Shown here one piece after another: positions 37,204-46,170 of a stretch of 64,000 bases of DNA (positions are counted from its first letter, which is position 1; each line of letters opens with the position of its first letter). The stretch is from VKMB-3413 sp041027365 (GTDB lineage Bacteria; Pseudomonadota; Alphaproteobacteria; Rhizobiales; Rhizobiaceae): positions 648,269 to 712,268 of the forward strand of contig NZ_JBFTEH010000001.1 in NCBI RefSeq assembly GCF_041027365.1. Reading direction: 5' to 3'. The notes under the pieces are model-generated. The model was not told the DNA's origin. It was given only the letters and a program-made list of their open reading frames with translations, and did no database searches. Position numbers and translations under genes: made by a program.

Positions 37204-38466
37204 TCAGAGGCTTGTCGGAACGACCCCGCGCCGATCGGCGTCGGGCCCCTGCAGTGCCGATCCACCGCCAGCGTTCTGGATGGCGGAAAAGCGCGGGTCG
37301 AAGGTGCGGGAGATCGGCTCGGCCGCAGCGCCGATCGCCACCATCCAGGGATCGGCGCGGCCGAGGGTGAGGCGCGGCAGACCTCGTCCCGGCCGGTCGA
37401 CATGGGCCGGCAGAAGCGGCAGCATGCGTCGGTGGAGCGCGCCGAGGAGCGACGGCGGCACGGCACCGCCGAAGACGACGGTCTGCGGGTCGAGCAGCGT
37501 CTCCAGCACCTGCACCACCCAGCGCAGGGACGCCGCCGCCTCCTCCAGCCAATCATCCGCCGAGCCGGATGCAACCGCCGCATCGAGCGCTTCGAAGAGG
37601 CCGGGCGCGGACGGATCGAGCCCGAGCCGGCGGCAGAGGCCCGCGAGCGAGGCGACGTGCTCGATCGGCCGGCCGGTCGAGCCGGCGGCGAGAAAGGGGA
37701 GAGCCATGCCGATCTCGCCGGCATTGCCGTGCGCGCCGGCATGGATCTCGCCGCGCACGAAGATCGCTGCGCCGAGCCCGTAGCCGAGATAGAGATAGAC
37801 GAAGTCGTCGAGACCGCGTGCGGCGCCCGCGAGCCGTTCGGCCGTCGCGGCCGCCGCGGCGTCGTTCTGGCGCCCGACGGCGAGGCCGGTCGCTTCCGAT
37901 AGCGCCGCAAGGATGGGGCGGTTCTGCCAGGCCGACATCATCCACGCGTCGTCGCCGTCCGGCGCGAGACCGAACGGGCCGGGCATGGCGAGGCCGAGGC
38001 CGAGCAGCCGGCGCTCGGCGCCCGGAGAGACGACGCCGAGCTGGCGACGCGTACCGGCGACGAGCTCCGCGATCACCGCCAGGCCGGTCTCGGGATCGCC
38101 GACCGGCAGCGGCGCCTCCAGCCGAACGAGGTCGTGGCCGAGAAGATCGGCCGCGACGACCCGGGTGGCGTGGCGATCGATCTGGACGCCGATCGAGAAC
38201 GCGCCCTCGGCCACCAGCCGAACCGGGCGCGCCGGCTGGCCGCGCGCGATCCGCACCGGCGCGTCTGCCGTGACCAGGCCGCTGGCGGTGAGTTCGGCGA
38301 CGATGTTGGAGACGGTCTGGCCGGTGAGGCCGGTCGCGCGGGCGAGGTCCGCCCGCGACAGCGCGCCGTTGACCCGCAGCGCCTCCATGACGACGCGGCG
38401 GTTGTGGGCGTTCGCGCCGCCGAGATTGGCGCCCTGCTTGGCTCGGATCGGATTGGCGGTGACCAT
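37204..38466 (-). CDS. ROK-family transcriptional repressor
   Basis: 420 residues from the ATG at 38464-38466; a TTG 13 codons upstream is possible. The winged helix has ALSRADLARATGLTGQTVSNIVAEL. The sugar-kinase-like ROK fold shows IGVQIDRHATRVVAAD and a GAHGNAGEIGMALP segment, but the typical zinc-binding Cys cluster is not evident. Such NagC/XylR proteins bind a sugar or sugar phosphate. It is divergent from a sugar ABC operon, with a 29-base palindrome between. The last 40 residues are a non-conserved tail. Confidence 0.87.
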   Translation of the reverse strand: MVTANPIRAKQGANLGGANAHNRRVVMEALRVNGALSRADLARATGLTGQTVSNIVAELTASGLVTADAPVRIARGQPARPVRLVAEGAFSIGVQIDRHATRVVAADLLGHDLVRLEAPLPVGDPETGLAVIAELVAGTRRQLGVVSPGAERRLLGLGLAMPGPFGLAPDGDDAWMMSAWQNRPILAALSEATGLAVGRQNDAAAAATAERLAGAARGLDDFVYLYLGYGLGAAIFVRGEIHAGAHGNAGEIGMALPFLAAGSTGRPIEHVASLAGLCRRLGLDPSAPGLFEALDAAVASGSADDWLEEAAASLRWVVQVLETLLDPQTVVFGGAVPPSLLGALHRRMLPLLPAHVDRPGRGLPRLTLGRADPWMVAIGAAAEPISRTFDPRFSAIQNAGGGSALQGPDADRRGVVPTSL

Positions 38467-38505
38467 TTCGCTCGCACGTGTTGACAATGCCGAAGTCTCG
38501 GGCAA

Positions 38506-38534
38506 CGATTAACCCAAATTGTTTGGTTTAATCG
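38506..38534. promoter_or_regulatory. ROK-type operator palindrome
   Basis: A 29-base near-perfect palindrome: left arm CGATTAACCCAAA, right arm TTTGGTTTAATCG, with 12 of 14 pairs matching. It is AT-rich in GC-rich DNA and lies between the divergent ROK gene and the sugar-binding protein gene, 40 bases upstream of the chosen ROK start. The TTTGGTTTAA core resembles the known binding sites of ROK repressors. Confidence 0.75.
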
Positions 38535-38609
38535 AGTGCAGTCCCGCAACCTTCGTCGGAAACCGCTCTGGGAGGGGCGGTCCGCGGACACAGACAGATG
38601 GAGCTGGTC

Positions 38610-39848
38610 ATGTCGCATCGCCTTCTCTCGACCGTTATGGGGGCTGCGCTCGCCGCAGGCTTCCTGTCTTCCCCGGCCTTCGCCGAGACGACGCTCCGGG
38701 CGTTGTTCATGGCGCAGGCGGCCTACAGCGAAGCCGACGTCCGGGCGATGACGGCCGAGTTCACCAAGGCCAATCCGGACATCAAGGTCGATCTGGAATT
38801 CGTCCCCTATGAGGGCCTGCACGACAAGACGGTGCTCGCCCAGGGGTCGGGCAGCGGCTACGACGTCGTCCTCTTCGACGTCATCTGGCCGGCGGAATAC
38901 GCCAAGGACAACGTCCTCGTCGACGAGACGGACAAGATCACGCCGGAGATGAAGAAGGGCGTCCTGCCCGGCGCCTGGACGACCGTCCAGTACGACGGCA
39001 AGTACTACGGCATGCCGTGGATCCTCGACACCAAATATCTCTACTACAACAAGGACATCCTGGCGAAGGCGGGCATCAAGGAGCCGCCGAAGACCTGGGA
39101 AGAGCTGGCGGCGGACGCCAAGACGATCAAGCAGAAGGGTCTGCTGGAATATCCGATCGTCTGGAGCTGGTCGCAGGCCGAGGCGGCGATCTGCGACTAT
39201 GCGACGATCCTGTCGGCCTATGGCGGCCAGTTCCTCAAGGACGGCAAGCCGGTCTTCCAGACCGACGGCGGCCTCGATGCGCTGCAATACATGGTGTCGA
39301 CCATGAAGGACGGGATCACCAATCCGAACTCGAAGGAATATCTCGAGGAGGACGTGCGCAAGGTCTTCGAGAACGGTGACGCGGCCTTCGCGCTCAACTG
39401 GACCTACATGTACAACATGGCCAACGACGCCAAGGACTCCAAGGTGGCGGGCAAGGTCGGGGTCGAGCCGGCACCCGGCCACAAGGGCACCAGCGAGCTC
39501 TCGGCCGTCAACGGCTCGATGGGCCTTGGCGTGACCACCACCAGCCAGCACAAGGACGCGGCCTGGAAGTACGTGGTCTTCATGACCTCGCAGCCCGTGC
39601 AGAACCAGTACGCCAAGCTGAGCCTGCCGATCTGGAAGTCCTCCTATGACGATCCCGCCGTCACCAAGGGCCAGGAGGATCTCGTCGCGGCCGCCAAGAA
39701 GGCGCTCGCCGTGATGTATCCGCGCCCGACGACGCCGCACTATCAGGAGCTGTCGCAGGCGCTGCAGCTGGCGATCCAGTCGGCGATCCTCGGCGCGGAA
39801 AGCCCGAAGGACGCGCTGACGACGGCCGCCGAGAACAGCGGGCTCTGA
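38610..39848 (+). CDS. Sugar ABC transporter substrate-binding protein (family 1)
   Basis: 412 residues with a signal peptide (MSHRLLSTVMGAALAAGFLS, cleavage near AFAET). The mature region contains VLAQGSGSGYDVVLFDVIWPAEYA and YYGMPWILDTKYLYYNK, typical of MalE/UgpB-like extracellular solute-binding proteins. I chose the start at 38610 because GGAG at 38600-38603 is 6 bases upstream; an ATG at 38598 is four codons earlier. It binds an unknown sugar for the two permeases encoded next. Confidence 0.9.
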   Translation: MSHRLLSTVMGAALAAGFLSSPAFAETTLRALFMAQAAYSEADVRAMTAEFTKANPDIKVDLEFVPYEGLHDKTVLAQGSGSGYDVVLFDVIWPAEYAKDNVLVDETDKITPEMKKGVLPGAWTTVQYDGKYYGMPWILDTKYLYYNKDILAKAGIKEPPKTWEELAADAKTIKQKGLLEYPIVWSWSQAEAAICDYATILSAYGGQFLKDGKPVFQTDGGLDALQYMVSTMKDGITNPNSKEYLEEDVRKVFENGDAAFALNWTYMYNMANDAKDSKVAGKVGVEPAPGHKGTSELSAVNGSMGLGVTTTSQHKDAAWKYVVFMTSQPVQNQYAKLSLPIWKSSYDDPAVTKGQEDLVAAAKKALAVMYPRPTTPHYQELSQALQLAIQSAILGAESPKDALTTAAENSGL

Positions 39849-39923
39849 CACCCCTCGCATGAAACCGGCGCGGCGCGGGGCGTGCCGCGCCGTCGCCCTT
39901 CCACCCCTTGCAGCGAGGCCGCC

Positions 39924-40805
39924 TTGTCGAGCGCCTGGATCACCACCCGCGCCTGGCTCCTGATGCTGCCGCTGCTGTTCGTCATGGTGGCGGTGATCGG
40001 CTGGCCGCTGGCCGACACGGTGCGGCTGTCCTTCACGGATGCCCGGCTGGTCGGCACCTCCGGCGACTATGTCGGCCTCGCCAACTACGCCAAGGTGCTG
40101 ACCGGCCGCCCGTTCCTCGGCGCGCTGGGCAACACCGCCTGGTTCGCGGTGCTCTCGGTCGCGGCCGAAATGCTGCTCGGCGTCCTCGCGGCGCTGCTGC
40201 TCGACCAGGAGTTCCGCGGCCGGGCCTTCGTGCGGGGGCTGATGATCCTGCCCTGGGCGCTGCCGACCGTCGTCAACGCCATGCTGTGGCGGCTGATCTA
40301 CAACCCGGAATACGGCGCGCTGAACAGCCTTCTCGTGCAGCTCGGCATTCTCTCCGACTATCGCTCCTGGCTCGGGCAGCCGGGCTCGGCGCTCTTCGCG
40401 ATCGTCGCGGCGGACTGCTGGAAGAACTTCCCGCTGGTCGCCCTCATCGCGCTGGCCGCGCTCCAGGCGGTGCCGCGCGACATCAAGGCGGCCGCGATCG
40501 TCGACGGGGCCGGTCCCTGGGCGCGCTTCCGCTTCGTGATCTGGCCGTATCTCGCCGGGCCGCTGACGATCGCCCTGGTGCTGCGCACGATAGAGGCCTT
40601 CAAGGTCTTCGACATCATCTGGGTGATGACGCGGGGCGGCCCGATCAACTCGACGCGGACCCTCTCGATCCTGGTCTACCAGGAGGCGTTCTCGTTCCAG
40701 CGGGCCGGCACCGGGGCCTCGATGGCGCTGATCGTCACCCTGATCATCACCGTCTTCGCCTCGGCCTACATCGCCATGATGCGCCGCAGCGGTTCGAAGG
40801 CGTAG
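39924..40805 (+). CDS. Sugar ABC transporter permease (MalF/UgpA-like)
   Basis: 293 residues with about six hydrophobic helices. The EAA loop reads AAAIVDGAGPWARFRFVIWPYL, as in carbohydrate permeases of the CUT1 group. A TTG at 39924 with GCGAGG at 39912-39917 appears to be the start; an upstream GTG at 39882 would add a charged, unlike stretch. It lies 75 bases after the binding-protein gene and 3 bases before the second permease. Confidence 0.88.
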   Translation: MSSAWITTRAWLLMLPLLFVMVAVIGWPLADTVRLSFTDARLVGTSGDYVGLANYAKVLTGRPFLGALGNTAWFAVLSVAAEMLLGVLAALLLDQEFRGRAFVRGLMILPWALPTVVNAMLWRLIYNPEYGALNSLLVQLGILSDYRSWLGQPGSALFAIVAADCWKNFPLVALIALAALQAVPRDIKAAAIVDGAGPWARFRFVIWPYLAGPLTIALVLRTIEAFKVFDIIWVMTRGGPINSTRTLSILVYQEAFSFQRAGTGASMALIVTLIITVFASAYIAMMRRSGSKA

Positions 40806-40808
40806 GCG

Positions 40809-41654
40809 ATGGAGCGCCGGTCCCTCCTCGCCAGCATCCTCGTCTATGGCGCCGCCATCGTCATGTCGCTCGTCATCCTCGCGCCGATGGTCTGGCTGTT
40901 CCTGATGAGCATCTCCTCCTCGGCCGACCTTTCTGCGCATCCGCTGCACTGGTGGCCGCAGCATGTCGACCTGTCGCGCTACCGCACGCTCGTCTCGCTG
41001 GCGCAGAACAGCGCCGGCGCGGCATTTCTTTCGGCGCTGCGCAACAGCCTCTTCGTCTCGGGTCTCGCGACGCTCGGCGCCATCCTGATCGCCGTTCCGG
41101 CCGCCTGGGCGGTGTCGCGCACGCCGAAGGTGCAGTGGTCGCTCTACGCGGTGATCGCGACCTACATGCTGCCGCCGGTCTCGCTGTCGGTGCCGCTCTA
41201 CATGGGCCTTGCCAGCCTCGGCATGCTGAACACGGTGACCGGCCTTGCGCTCGTCTATCTGACGATCCTCGCGCCCTTCGCGACCTGGCTCCTGAAGACC
41301 GGCTTCGACACCATCCCGCAGGAGATCGAGAGCGCCGCGATGATCGACGGGGCGCGGCTCGACCAGACGATGCGCATCGTCACCCTGCCGCTGGCGGGGC
41401 CGATCGTCGCGACGACGGCGCTGTTCGCCTTCCTGCTCGCTTGGGACGAGTTCTTCTATGCGCTGCTGTTCACGGCGGACGAGCGCGCCAAGACGGTGAC
41501 CGTGGCGATTGCCGATCTCGCGGCCGGCCGAGTCGCCGACTACGGCCTGATCGCGACCGGCGGGCTGCTCGCCGCCCTGCCGCCCGTGCTGATCGGGCTC
41601 GTCATGCAGAGGGCGGTGATCTCCGGCCTCGCAACCGGTGGAGTGAAGGGATGA
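40809..41654 (+). CDS. Sugar ABC transporter permease (MalG/UgpE-like)
   Basis: 281 residues. The N-terminal hydrophobic helix precedes a periplasmic stretch WWPQHVDLSRYRTLV, typical of MalG-like proteins. The EAA motif is ESAAMIDGARLDQTMRIVTLPL. Five more helices follow. It forms the heterodimeric channel with the previous gene product. The stop codon overlaps the SIS gene start by four bases (ATGA). Confidence 0.9.
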   Translation: MERRSLLASILVYGAAIVMSLVILAPMVWLFLMSISSSADLSAHPLHWWPQHVDLSRYRTLVSLAQNSAGAAFLSALRNSLFVSGLATLGAILIAVPAAWAVSRTPKVQWSLYAVIATYMLPPVSLSVPLYMGLASLGMLNTVTGLALVYLTILAPFATWLLKTGFDTIPQEIESAAMIDGARLDQTMRIVTLPLAGPIVATTALFAFLLAWDEFFYALLFTADERAKTVTVAIADLAAGRVADYGLIATGGLLAALPPVLIGLVMQRAVISGLATGGVKG

Positions 41655-42673
41655 CCCATCCAGAGGACGCCGGCCGTTCGGCGGGACTGGCCGCGATCGA
41701 TCGCGAGATGGCCCGGCAGGGCGAGGATGCGCTGGCCTCCTTCGAAGCCGGCCGCGAGACGGCCGGGCAGATCGCGGCCTCGCTGCGGCGCACCGGCCGG
41801 CTGCTGATGCTCGGCATGGGCGGCTCGCATGCCGTCGGCCGGGCGGTCGAGCCGTTCTACCGCGCGCTCGGCATCGCGGCGGTCGCGCTGCCTCTGTCCG
41901 AGCAACTCGTCTCGCCGCTGCCCGCCGACGCGACGACCATCCTCCTGACCTCCCAGTCCGGCGAGAGCGGCGAAGTGCTGCGCTGGCTCCGCGAGGGTGG
42001 CGCGACGCCGGACACGTTCGGCCTGACGCTCGAAGCGGGCTCGACACTCGGGCGCGCGGTGCCGTGCCTCACCGGGGCCGGCGGCAGCGAGCAAGCCTTC
42101 GCCGCGACGCGCAGCCTGACGATCACCTTCGCCCAGCACCTCGCGATCCTGGCTGCGCTGGGAGCCGATCCGGGTGCCGCGCTCGCAGCCTTGCGGGACG
42201 GGACGGATGGCCCGGTCGACGCGGCCGTGGAGGCGCTGGCCGGCGTCGATACCGTGGTCACCTCGGGCCGGCTGCTGCGCGGCCTTGCCGAGACGATCGC
42301 CCTCGGCTTCACCGAACTCGCCCGCGAACCCGCTTATGCCCTGGAGGGCGGGCAGCTGCGCCACGGGCCGATGGAGATGCTCGGGCCCCGGATCGGCGTC
42401 CTCCACTTCTGCGCCGACGAGCCGTCCGAGCCGCTGGTGAAGAGCCTTGCCGCCGCCTGCGTCGCTGCGGGTTCGCCGACGGTCGTCCTCGATGCGTCCG
42501 GGAGGGAGACGGTGCCGGGCGCGGTCAACCTGACTTTGCCGCCGGCGGCCGGCATGGCCGCGGTCTTCCGCATCCTGCCGGTGGCGCAGCGCCTGATGAT
42601 CGCCCATGCCGCGCGCCGCGTTCCCGATGCCGGCACGCCGCTCCGCTCCAACAAGATCACGCGGGTCGAATGA
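41651..42673 (+). CDS. SIS-domain sugar-phosphate isomerase/deaminase-like protein
   Basis: 340 residues with two SIS domains (about 40-170 and 195-320). The first shows LLMLGMGGSHAVGRAVEP and LLTSQSGESGEVLRWLREG, the Ser-rich phosphosugar-binding loops of GlmS/AgaS/NagB-II-like isomerases. The C-terminal part has LRHGPMEML, the GlmS-isomerase-like segment. No glutamine amidotransferase domain is present. Location with a sugar ABC transporter and a PfkB kinase suggests an amino-sugar-phosphate deaminase or isomerase. It overlaps the kinase gene by four bases. Confidence 0.83.
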   Translation: MTHPEDAGRSAGLAAIDREMARQGEDALASFEAGRETAGQIAASLRRTGRLLMLGMGGSHAVGRAVEPFYRALGIAAVALPLSEQLVSPLPADATTILLTSQSGESGEVLRWLREGGATPDTFGLTLEAGSTLGRAVPCLTGAGGSEQAFAATRSLTITFAQHLAILAALGADPGAALAALRDGTDGPVDAAVEALAGVDTVVTSGRLLRGLAETIALGFTELAREPAYALEGGQLRHGPMEMLGPRIGVLHFCADEPSEPLVKSLAAACVAAGSPTVVLDASGRETVPGAVNLTLPPAAGMAAVFRILPVAQRLMIAHAARRVPDAGTPLRSNKITRVE

Positions 42674-43593
42674 CGCAGATGCGGCCGCTCGGCGTCCTCG
42701 GCAACGTCAATGTCGACCTGATCCTCGGCCCGACCGCGCCCTGGCCGCAGCCGGGCACGGAGGTGATGGTGGCGCATGACGACCTGCGCGTCGGCGGCGC
42801 GGCCGGCAACACGGCGCTCGCCTGGCAGGCGCTCGGCGTTCCCTTCGCGATCTTCGCCAGCGTCGGCTCCGACATGTTCGGCCGCTGGCTGGCGGAGGCG
42901 TTCGGCGAGCGGGCGACGGGCTGGCCGGCCGCGGGGAGCGCGACCACCGTCTCCGTCGGCATCACCCATCCCGGCGGCGAGCGCACCTTCTTCACCTCGC
43001 GCGGCCACCTGCCGCTGTTCGGCTGGGCGGATCTGCAGCCGATGCTGGAGCAAAGTGCCCTGTCCGGCGGCATCCTCCTCGTCTGCGGCTCGTTCCTGAT
43101 GGACGGGCTGGCGGCGGACTATCCCGCCCTGTTCGACTGGGCCGACGCGAACGACGTCGAGATCGCGCTCGACACCGGCTGGCCGGTCGAGGGCTGGACG
43201 GAGCCGGTGCGGGCGCGGACGATGGAGTGGCTGCCGCGCTGCCGCTATCTCCTGCTGAACGAGATCGAGACCACGAAACTCGCCGGCGCGCCGGACGTGA
43301 CTGACGCGGCGCAGGGCCTTCTGCCGCGGCTGCACCCGGATGGCGTCGTCGTCACCAAGCTCGGGCCGCGCGGCGCAGCCGCCCACGGTGCGGGCGGTAC
43401 GATCGAGCGGGCGCGGGCGCCAAAGGTCGACGTCATCGACACGATCGGGGCGGGCGACGTCTTCAACGCCGGCTTCCTGATGAACATCGCCGCCGGCAGG
43501 GCGCTCGCACAGGCGCTGGCGGCTGGGACGCAGCTCGCATCACTGGCCGTCTCGACGTCGCCCCGGCGCTACGTACTGGAAGATCCCACATGA
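42670..43593 (+). CDS. PfkB-family carbohydrate kinase
   Basis: 307 residues. N-terminal motif GNVNVDLILGPTAPWPQPGTEV and GGAAGNTALAWQALG are the PfkB substrate-site glycines. The C-terminal signature DTIGAGDVFNAGF holds the catalytic Asp. It would phosphorylate an imported sugar before SIS-protein action. The start overlaps the SIS stop (ATGA) and its stop overlaps the ATPase start. The specific sugar is unknown. Confidence 0.88.
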   Translation: MTQMRPLGVLGNVNVDLILGPTAPWPQPGTEVMVAHDDLRVGGAAGNTALAWQALGVPFAIFASVGSDMFGRWLAEAFGERATGWPAAGSATTVSVGITHPGGERTFFTSRGHLPLFGWADLQPMLEQSALSGGILLVCGSFLMDGLAADYPALFDWADANDVEIALDTGWPVEGWTEPVRARTMEWLPRCRYLLLNEIETTKLAGAPDVTDAAQGLLPRLHPDGVVVTKLGPRGAAAHGAGGTIERARAPKVDVIDTIGAGDVFNAGFLMNIAAGRALAQALAAGTQLASLAVSTSPRRYVLEDPT

Positions 43594-44729
43594 GCACGCT
43601 CGAACTCGTCGGTATCGGCAAGCGCTACGCCAACCTCGAGACCCTGAAAGGGATCGACCTGAAGCTCGAGAGCGGCGAGTTTCTCGTCCTTCTCGGGCCG
43701 TCCGGTTGCGGCAAGTCGACGCTGCTCAACATCATCGCCGGGCTGACGGAGCCGAGCCGGGGCGACGTGAGGATCGGCGAGCGGTCGGTGGCGCGGGTGC
43801 ATCCGAAGAACCGCGACATCGCCATGGTCTTCCAGTCCTACGCGCTCTACCCGAACCTGTCGGTGGCGCGGAACATCGGCTTCGGGCTGGAGATGCGCAA
43901 GGTGCCGAAGGCGGAGCGCGAGGCGGCGGTCCGCCGCGCCGCTGAGGTGCTGCGGATCGAGCAGCTGCTGGACCGCAAGCCGTCGGAGCTCTCGGGCGGG
44001 CAGCGCCAGCGCGTCGCCATCGGCCGGGCGATGGTGCGGGATCCGAAGATCTTCCTGTTCGACGAGCCGCTGTCGAACCTCGACGCCAAGCTGCGCACCG
44101 AGATGCGGACGGAGCTGAAGCGCCTGCACCAGGCGCTGAAGGCGACGATCGTCTACGTCACCCACGATCAGGTGGAGGCGATGACGCTGGCGACGCGCAT
44201 CGCGGTGATGCACCAGGGCGCGATCGAGCAGATCGGTACGCCGCGGGAGATCTACGACCATCCCGCCAACCTCTATGTCGCGAGCTTCATGGGCTCGCCG
44301 CCGATGAACGCGCTGAGGGGAACGGTCAGCGCCGACGGGACCGGCTGGGAGCCGGAAGACGGCAGCGGACGGATCGCGATCGCGCCGGCGTTGCGCGGCG
44401 GCTTGCCGCCCGGCGCGCCGCTGACCGCCGGCATCCGGCCCGAGCGCCTGCGCCCCGCGGTGGACGGCGCCGCGGCCGATCTCGTGATGGATGTCGAGGT
44501 GGTGGAACTGACCGGAGCGGAGACCCTGGTGATCGGCCGCGTCGGATCGCAGCCGCTGGTCGCGAGCGTCAGCGCCGACGCGGCGCCGGAGCCGGGCGGA
44601 ACGCTCGCCTTGCAGATCGTCCCGGAGAGCGTGCGCTGGTTCGATCCGGACACAGAGCGGGCATTGGCGCTCGGTCCAGAGGCGCTGCCCACAGATCGAC
44701 TTGGCCACGCTCGCCGGGCCGATGCTTGA
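43590..44729 (+). CDS. Sugar ABC transporter ATP-binding protein (UgpC/MalK-like)
   Basis: 379 residues. Walker A is GPSGCGKSTLLNIIAG, the signature is LSGGQRQRVAIGRAM, Walker B is IFLFDEPLSNLD, and the C-terminal TOBE regulatory domain starts near residue 240. It powers the CUT1-type transporter. The last roughly 15 residues (after WFDPDTERAL) have no family counterpart and run into a decayed IclR gene in another frame, suggesting that the original stop was lost by a fusion event. It is the last gene of the operon. Confidence 0.9.
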   Translation: MSTLELVGIGKRYANLETLKGIDLKLESGEFLVLLGPSGCGKSTLLNIIAGLTEPSRGDVRIGERSVARVHPKNRDIAMVFQSYALYPNLSVARNIGFGLEMRKVPKAEREAAVRRAAEVLRIEQLLDRKPSELSGGQRQRVAIGRAMVRDPKIFLFDEPLSNLDAKLRTEMRTELKRLHQALKATIVYVTHDQVEAMTLATRIAVMHQGAIEQIGTPREIYDHPANLYVASFMGSPPMNALRGTVSADGTGWEPEDGSGRIAIAPALRGGLPPGAPLTAGIRPERLRPAVDGAAADLVMDVEVVELTGAETLVIGRVGSQPLVASVSADAAPEPGGTLALQIVPESVRWFDPDTERALALGPEALPTDRLGHARRADA

Positions 44730-45247
44730 TGATCTGGGATTAAAGGTGGTCGAGCCGGTTCGGCTGCGGTTGCGAGACAGCGCGGAAGCCATCTGCATCG
44801 CAAAGTTCGCGCCGGCCCGGGCCTGCGCGCCCATGTCGTCATCGGCCGCAGGCGACCGCTCTATGCAGGATCGGGCAAGACAATCCTCGCATTCTTGGCG
44901 GCTGAGCAACCAGACCGTTCCAGCCGGAGGACCTGACCGCGTTCCCCCGGAACACGATCGTCGATCCCGAGCTCTTCCGCGCGGAACTCCAGCGGATCCG
45001 GAACAGGACCGTTGCATCAGCCGCGGCGAGGTGAGCGGACAGCCAATCGCGGTTTCGGCCGGTCTTCGCCGTCGACGATTCCGGGGTCGCCTCCATCAAC
45101 ATCGCTGCGCCCGCCTTCCGCACGAAGGAGCCCGACATCGACCACTTCATCGACCTCGTGACGGTCGCGGTGCGGCGCATCTGCGAAGGTCTCGGCTGGC
45201 GTCAGGAGCGAGCGCTATCGATCCGTCGACCACCTGCCCACCGCTGA
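44701..45247 (+). pseudogene. Decayed IclR-family regulator (effector-domain remnant)
   Basis: Translation in different frames gives an ordered IclR effector domain: LATLAGPMLDDLGLKVVE from 44701, then VIGRRRPLYAGSGKTILAFLAAEQ at about 44838-44910, then DLTAFPRNTIVDPELFRAELQRI from about 44932, then FAVDDSGVASINIAAPAF near 45065 and AVRRICEGLGW to 45247. At least two frameshifts separate the pieces and the DNA-binding domain is absent. It follows the ABC operon and may have been its regulator or a neighbour's, now broken. Confidence 0.75.
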
Positions 45248-45359
45248 CGAGAGGGATGACCACCGTGCCGAATGCCGGCGTCATGGTAGTCCGGATCGGC
45301 CTACGGGGCGCTCGTCCTTCCCGGCGGTGTGGAACACAGCGCAGAACGGCGCGGGCGTG

Positions 45360-46049
45360 CTACTCGATGACGAACTTCCCGTACATGCCCTCCTCGGCGT
45401 GTCCGGGCGTGGGGCAGACGTACCAGTAGGTGCCGGCGCGGTCGGCGAAAAACGTCGTCCCGACGGCCGCGAACTTCGCCTTCGACAGGTCTTTGCTGCT
45501 GCGCCAGGGAAGCAACGGCATGACCGCCGCAAAGCCGGGTCCGGTCGCCATCATCGCCATGCCGGGATAGGGCGGCGGATCCCTCGTCAGGATCACGCCG
45601 TGTTCCATGGCATCGCCATAGTCCATGTTCAGCAGGTTGAGGTGGACGGTCGCGCCGCGAGGCACGATCAGCGTCGGGTTGGTCAGACCGTCGACCTCGA
45701 AGGTCTGGTCCTCATGGCCTGGCTGGACGGCCACCATGTCGATCGTCACATCGCTTCCGCGATAGGTGATGGTGTCGTTCTTTGCATCGACCGCGCCCTT
45801 GTCGGCGCCCCGCCGGATGAAGGTCTCGGCCTGATCGTGATCGAGAACCCGGCCGCCCCAGCCCGGGGTCACGGGACGGTCCGCTCCGCCGCCGCCCATC
45901 ATCCGCGGCCCCATGCCTGCGCCCATCATGCCTCGGCCCATGATGCCGGATCCGCCGAGCGGCTGCGCAGTCGCGCCCTGCGACAGGAGAAGGACCGCGA
46001 TGGACGCCGAGAGGACGGCGAGACGAGATGGGGAGCGTTCCGATGACAT
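45360..46049 (-). CDS. Secreted cupredoxin (sulfocyanin/rusticyanin-like blue copper protein)
   Basis: 229 residues. A signal peptide spans about residues 1-28 (RLAVLSASIAVLLLSQGATA). Next comes a Met/Gly-rich stretch (GIMGRGMMGAGMGPRMMGG). The cupredoxin domain has a copper-ligand His in AMEHGVIL and C-terminal YVCPTPGHAEEGMYG with Cys, His and Met ligands (C-x4-H-x4-M). It could be a periplasmic electron carrier or copper-binding protein. It is downstream of a DUF421 gene and the persulfide genes on the same strand. Confidence 0.83.
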   Translation of the reverse strand: MSSERSPSRLAVLSASIAVLLLSQGATAQPLGGSGIMGRGMMGAGMGPRMMGGGGADRPVTPGWGGRVLDHDQAETFIRRGADKGAVDAKNDTITYRGSDVTIDMVAVQPGHEDQTFEVDGLTNPTLIVPRGATVHLNLLNMDYGDAMEHGVILTRDPPPYPGMAMMATGPGFAAVMPLLPWRSSKDLSKAKFAAVGTTFFADRAGTYWYVCPTPGHAEEGMYGKFVIE

Positions 46050-46170
46050 TGCTCAAGTTCTCCGGGTGATGGCGGGGCCGCCCTTGTTCACGAGCTTTCT
46101 ACTGCCGCAGGCACAGCGCCTTGATCCGGCGCAAGCCGGGCTTTTCCGGTCCGCCCGTCGGACGGCGGCT

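Noticed and set aside
38073..42047. A 1324-codon open frame on the minus strand across the sugar ABC operon
   Set aside because: It is antisense to five well-supported genes, is dominated by Arg/Gly/Pro/Asp/His, and has no domain. It is a by-product of high GC in the third codon position.
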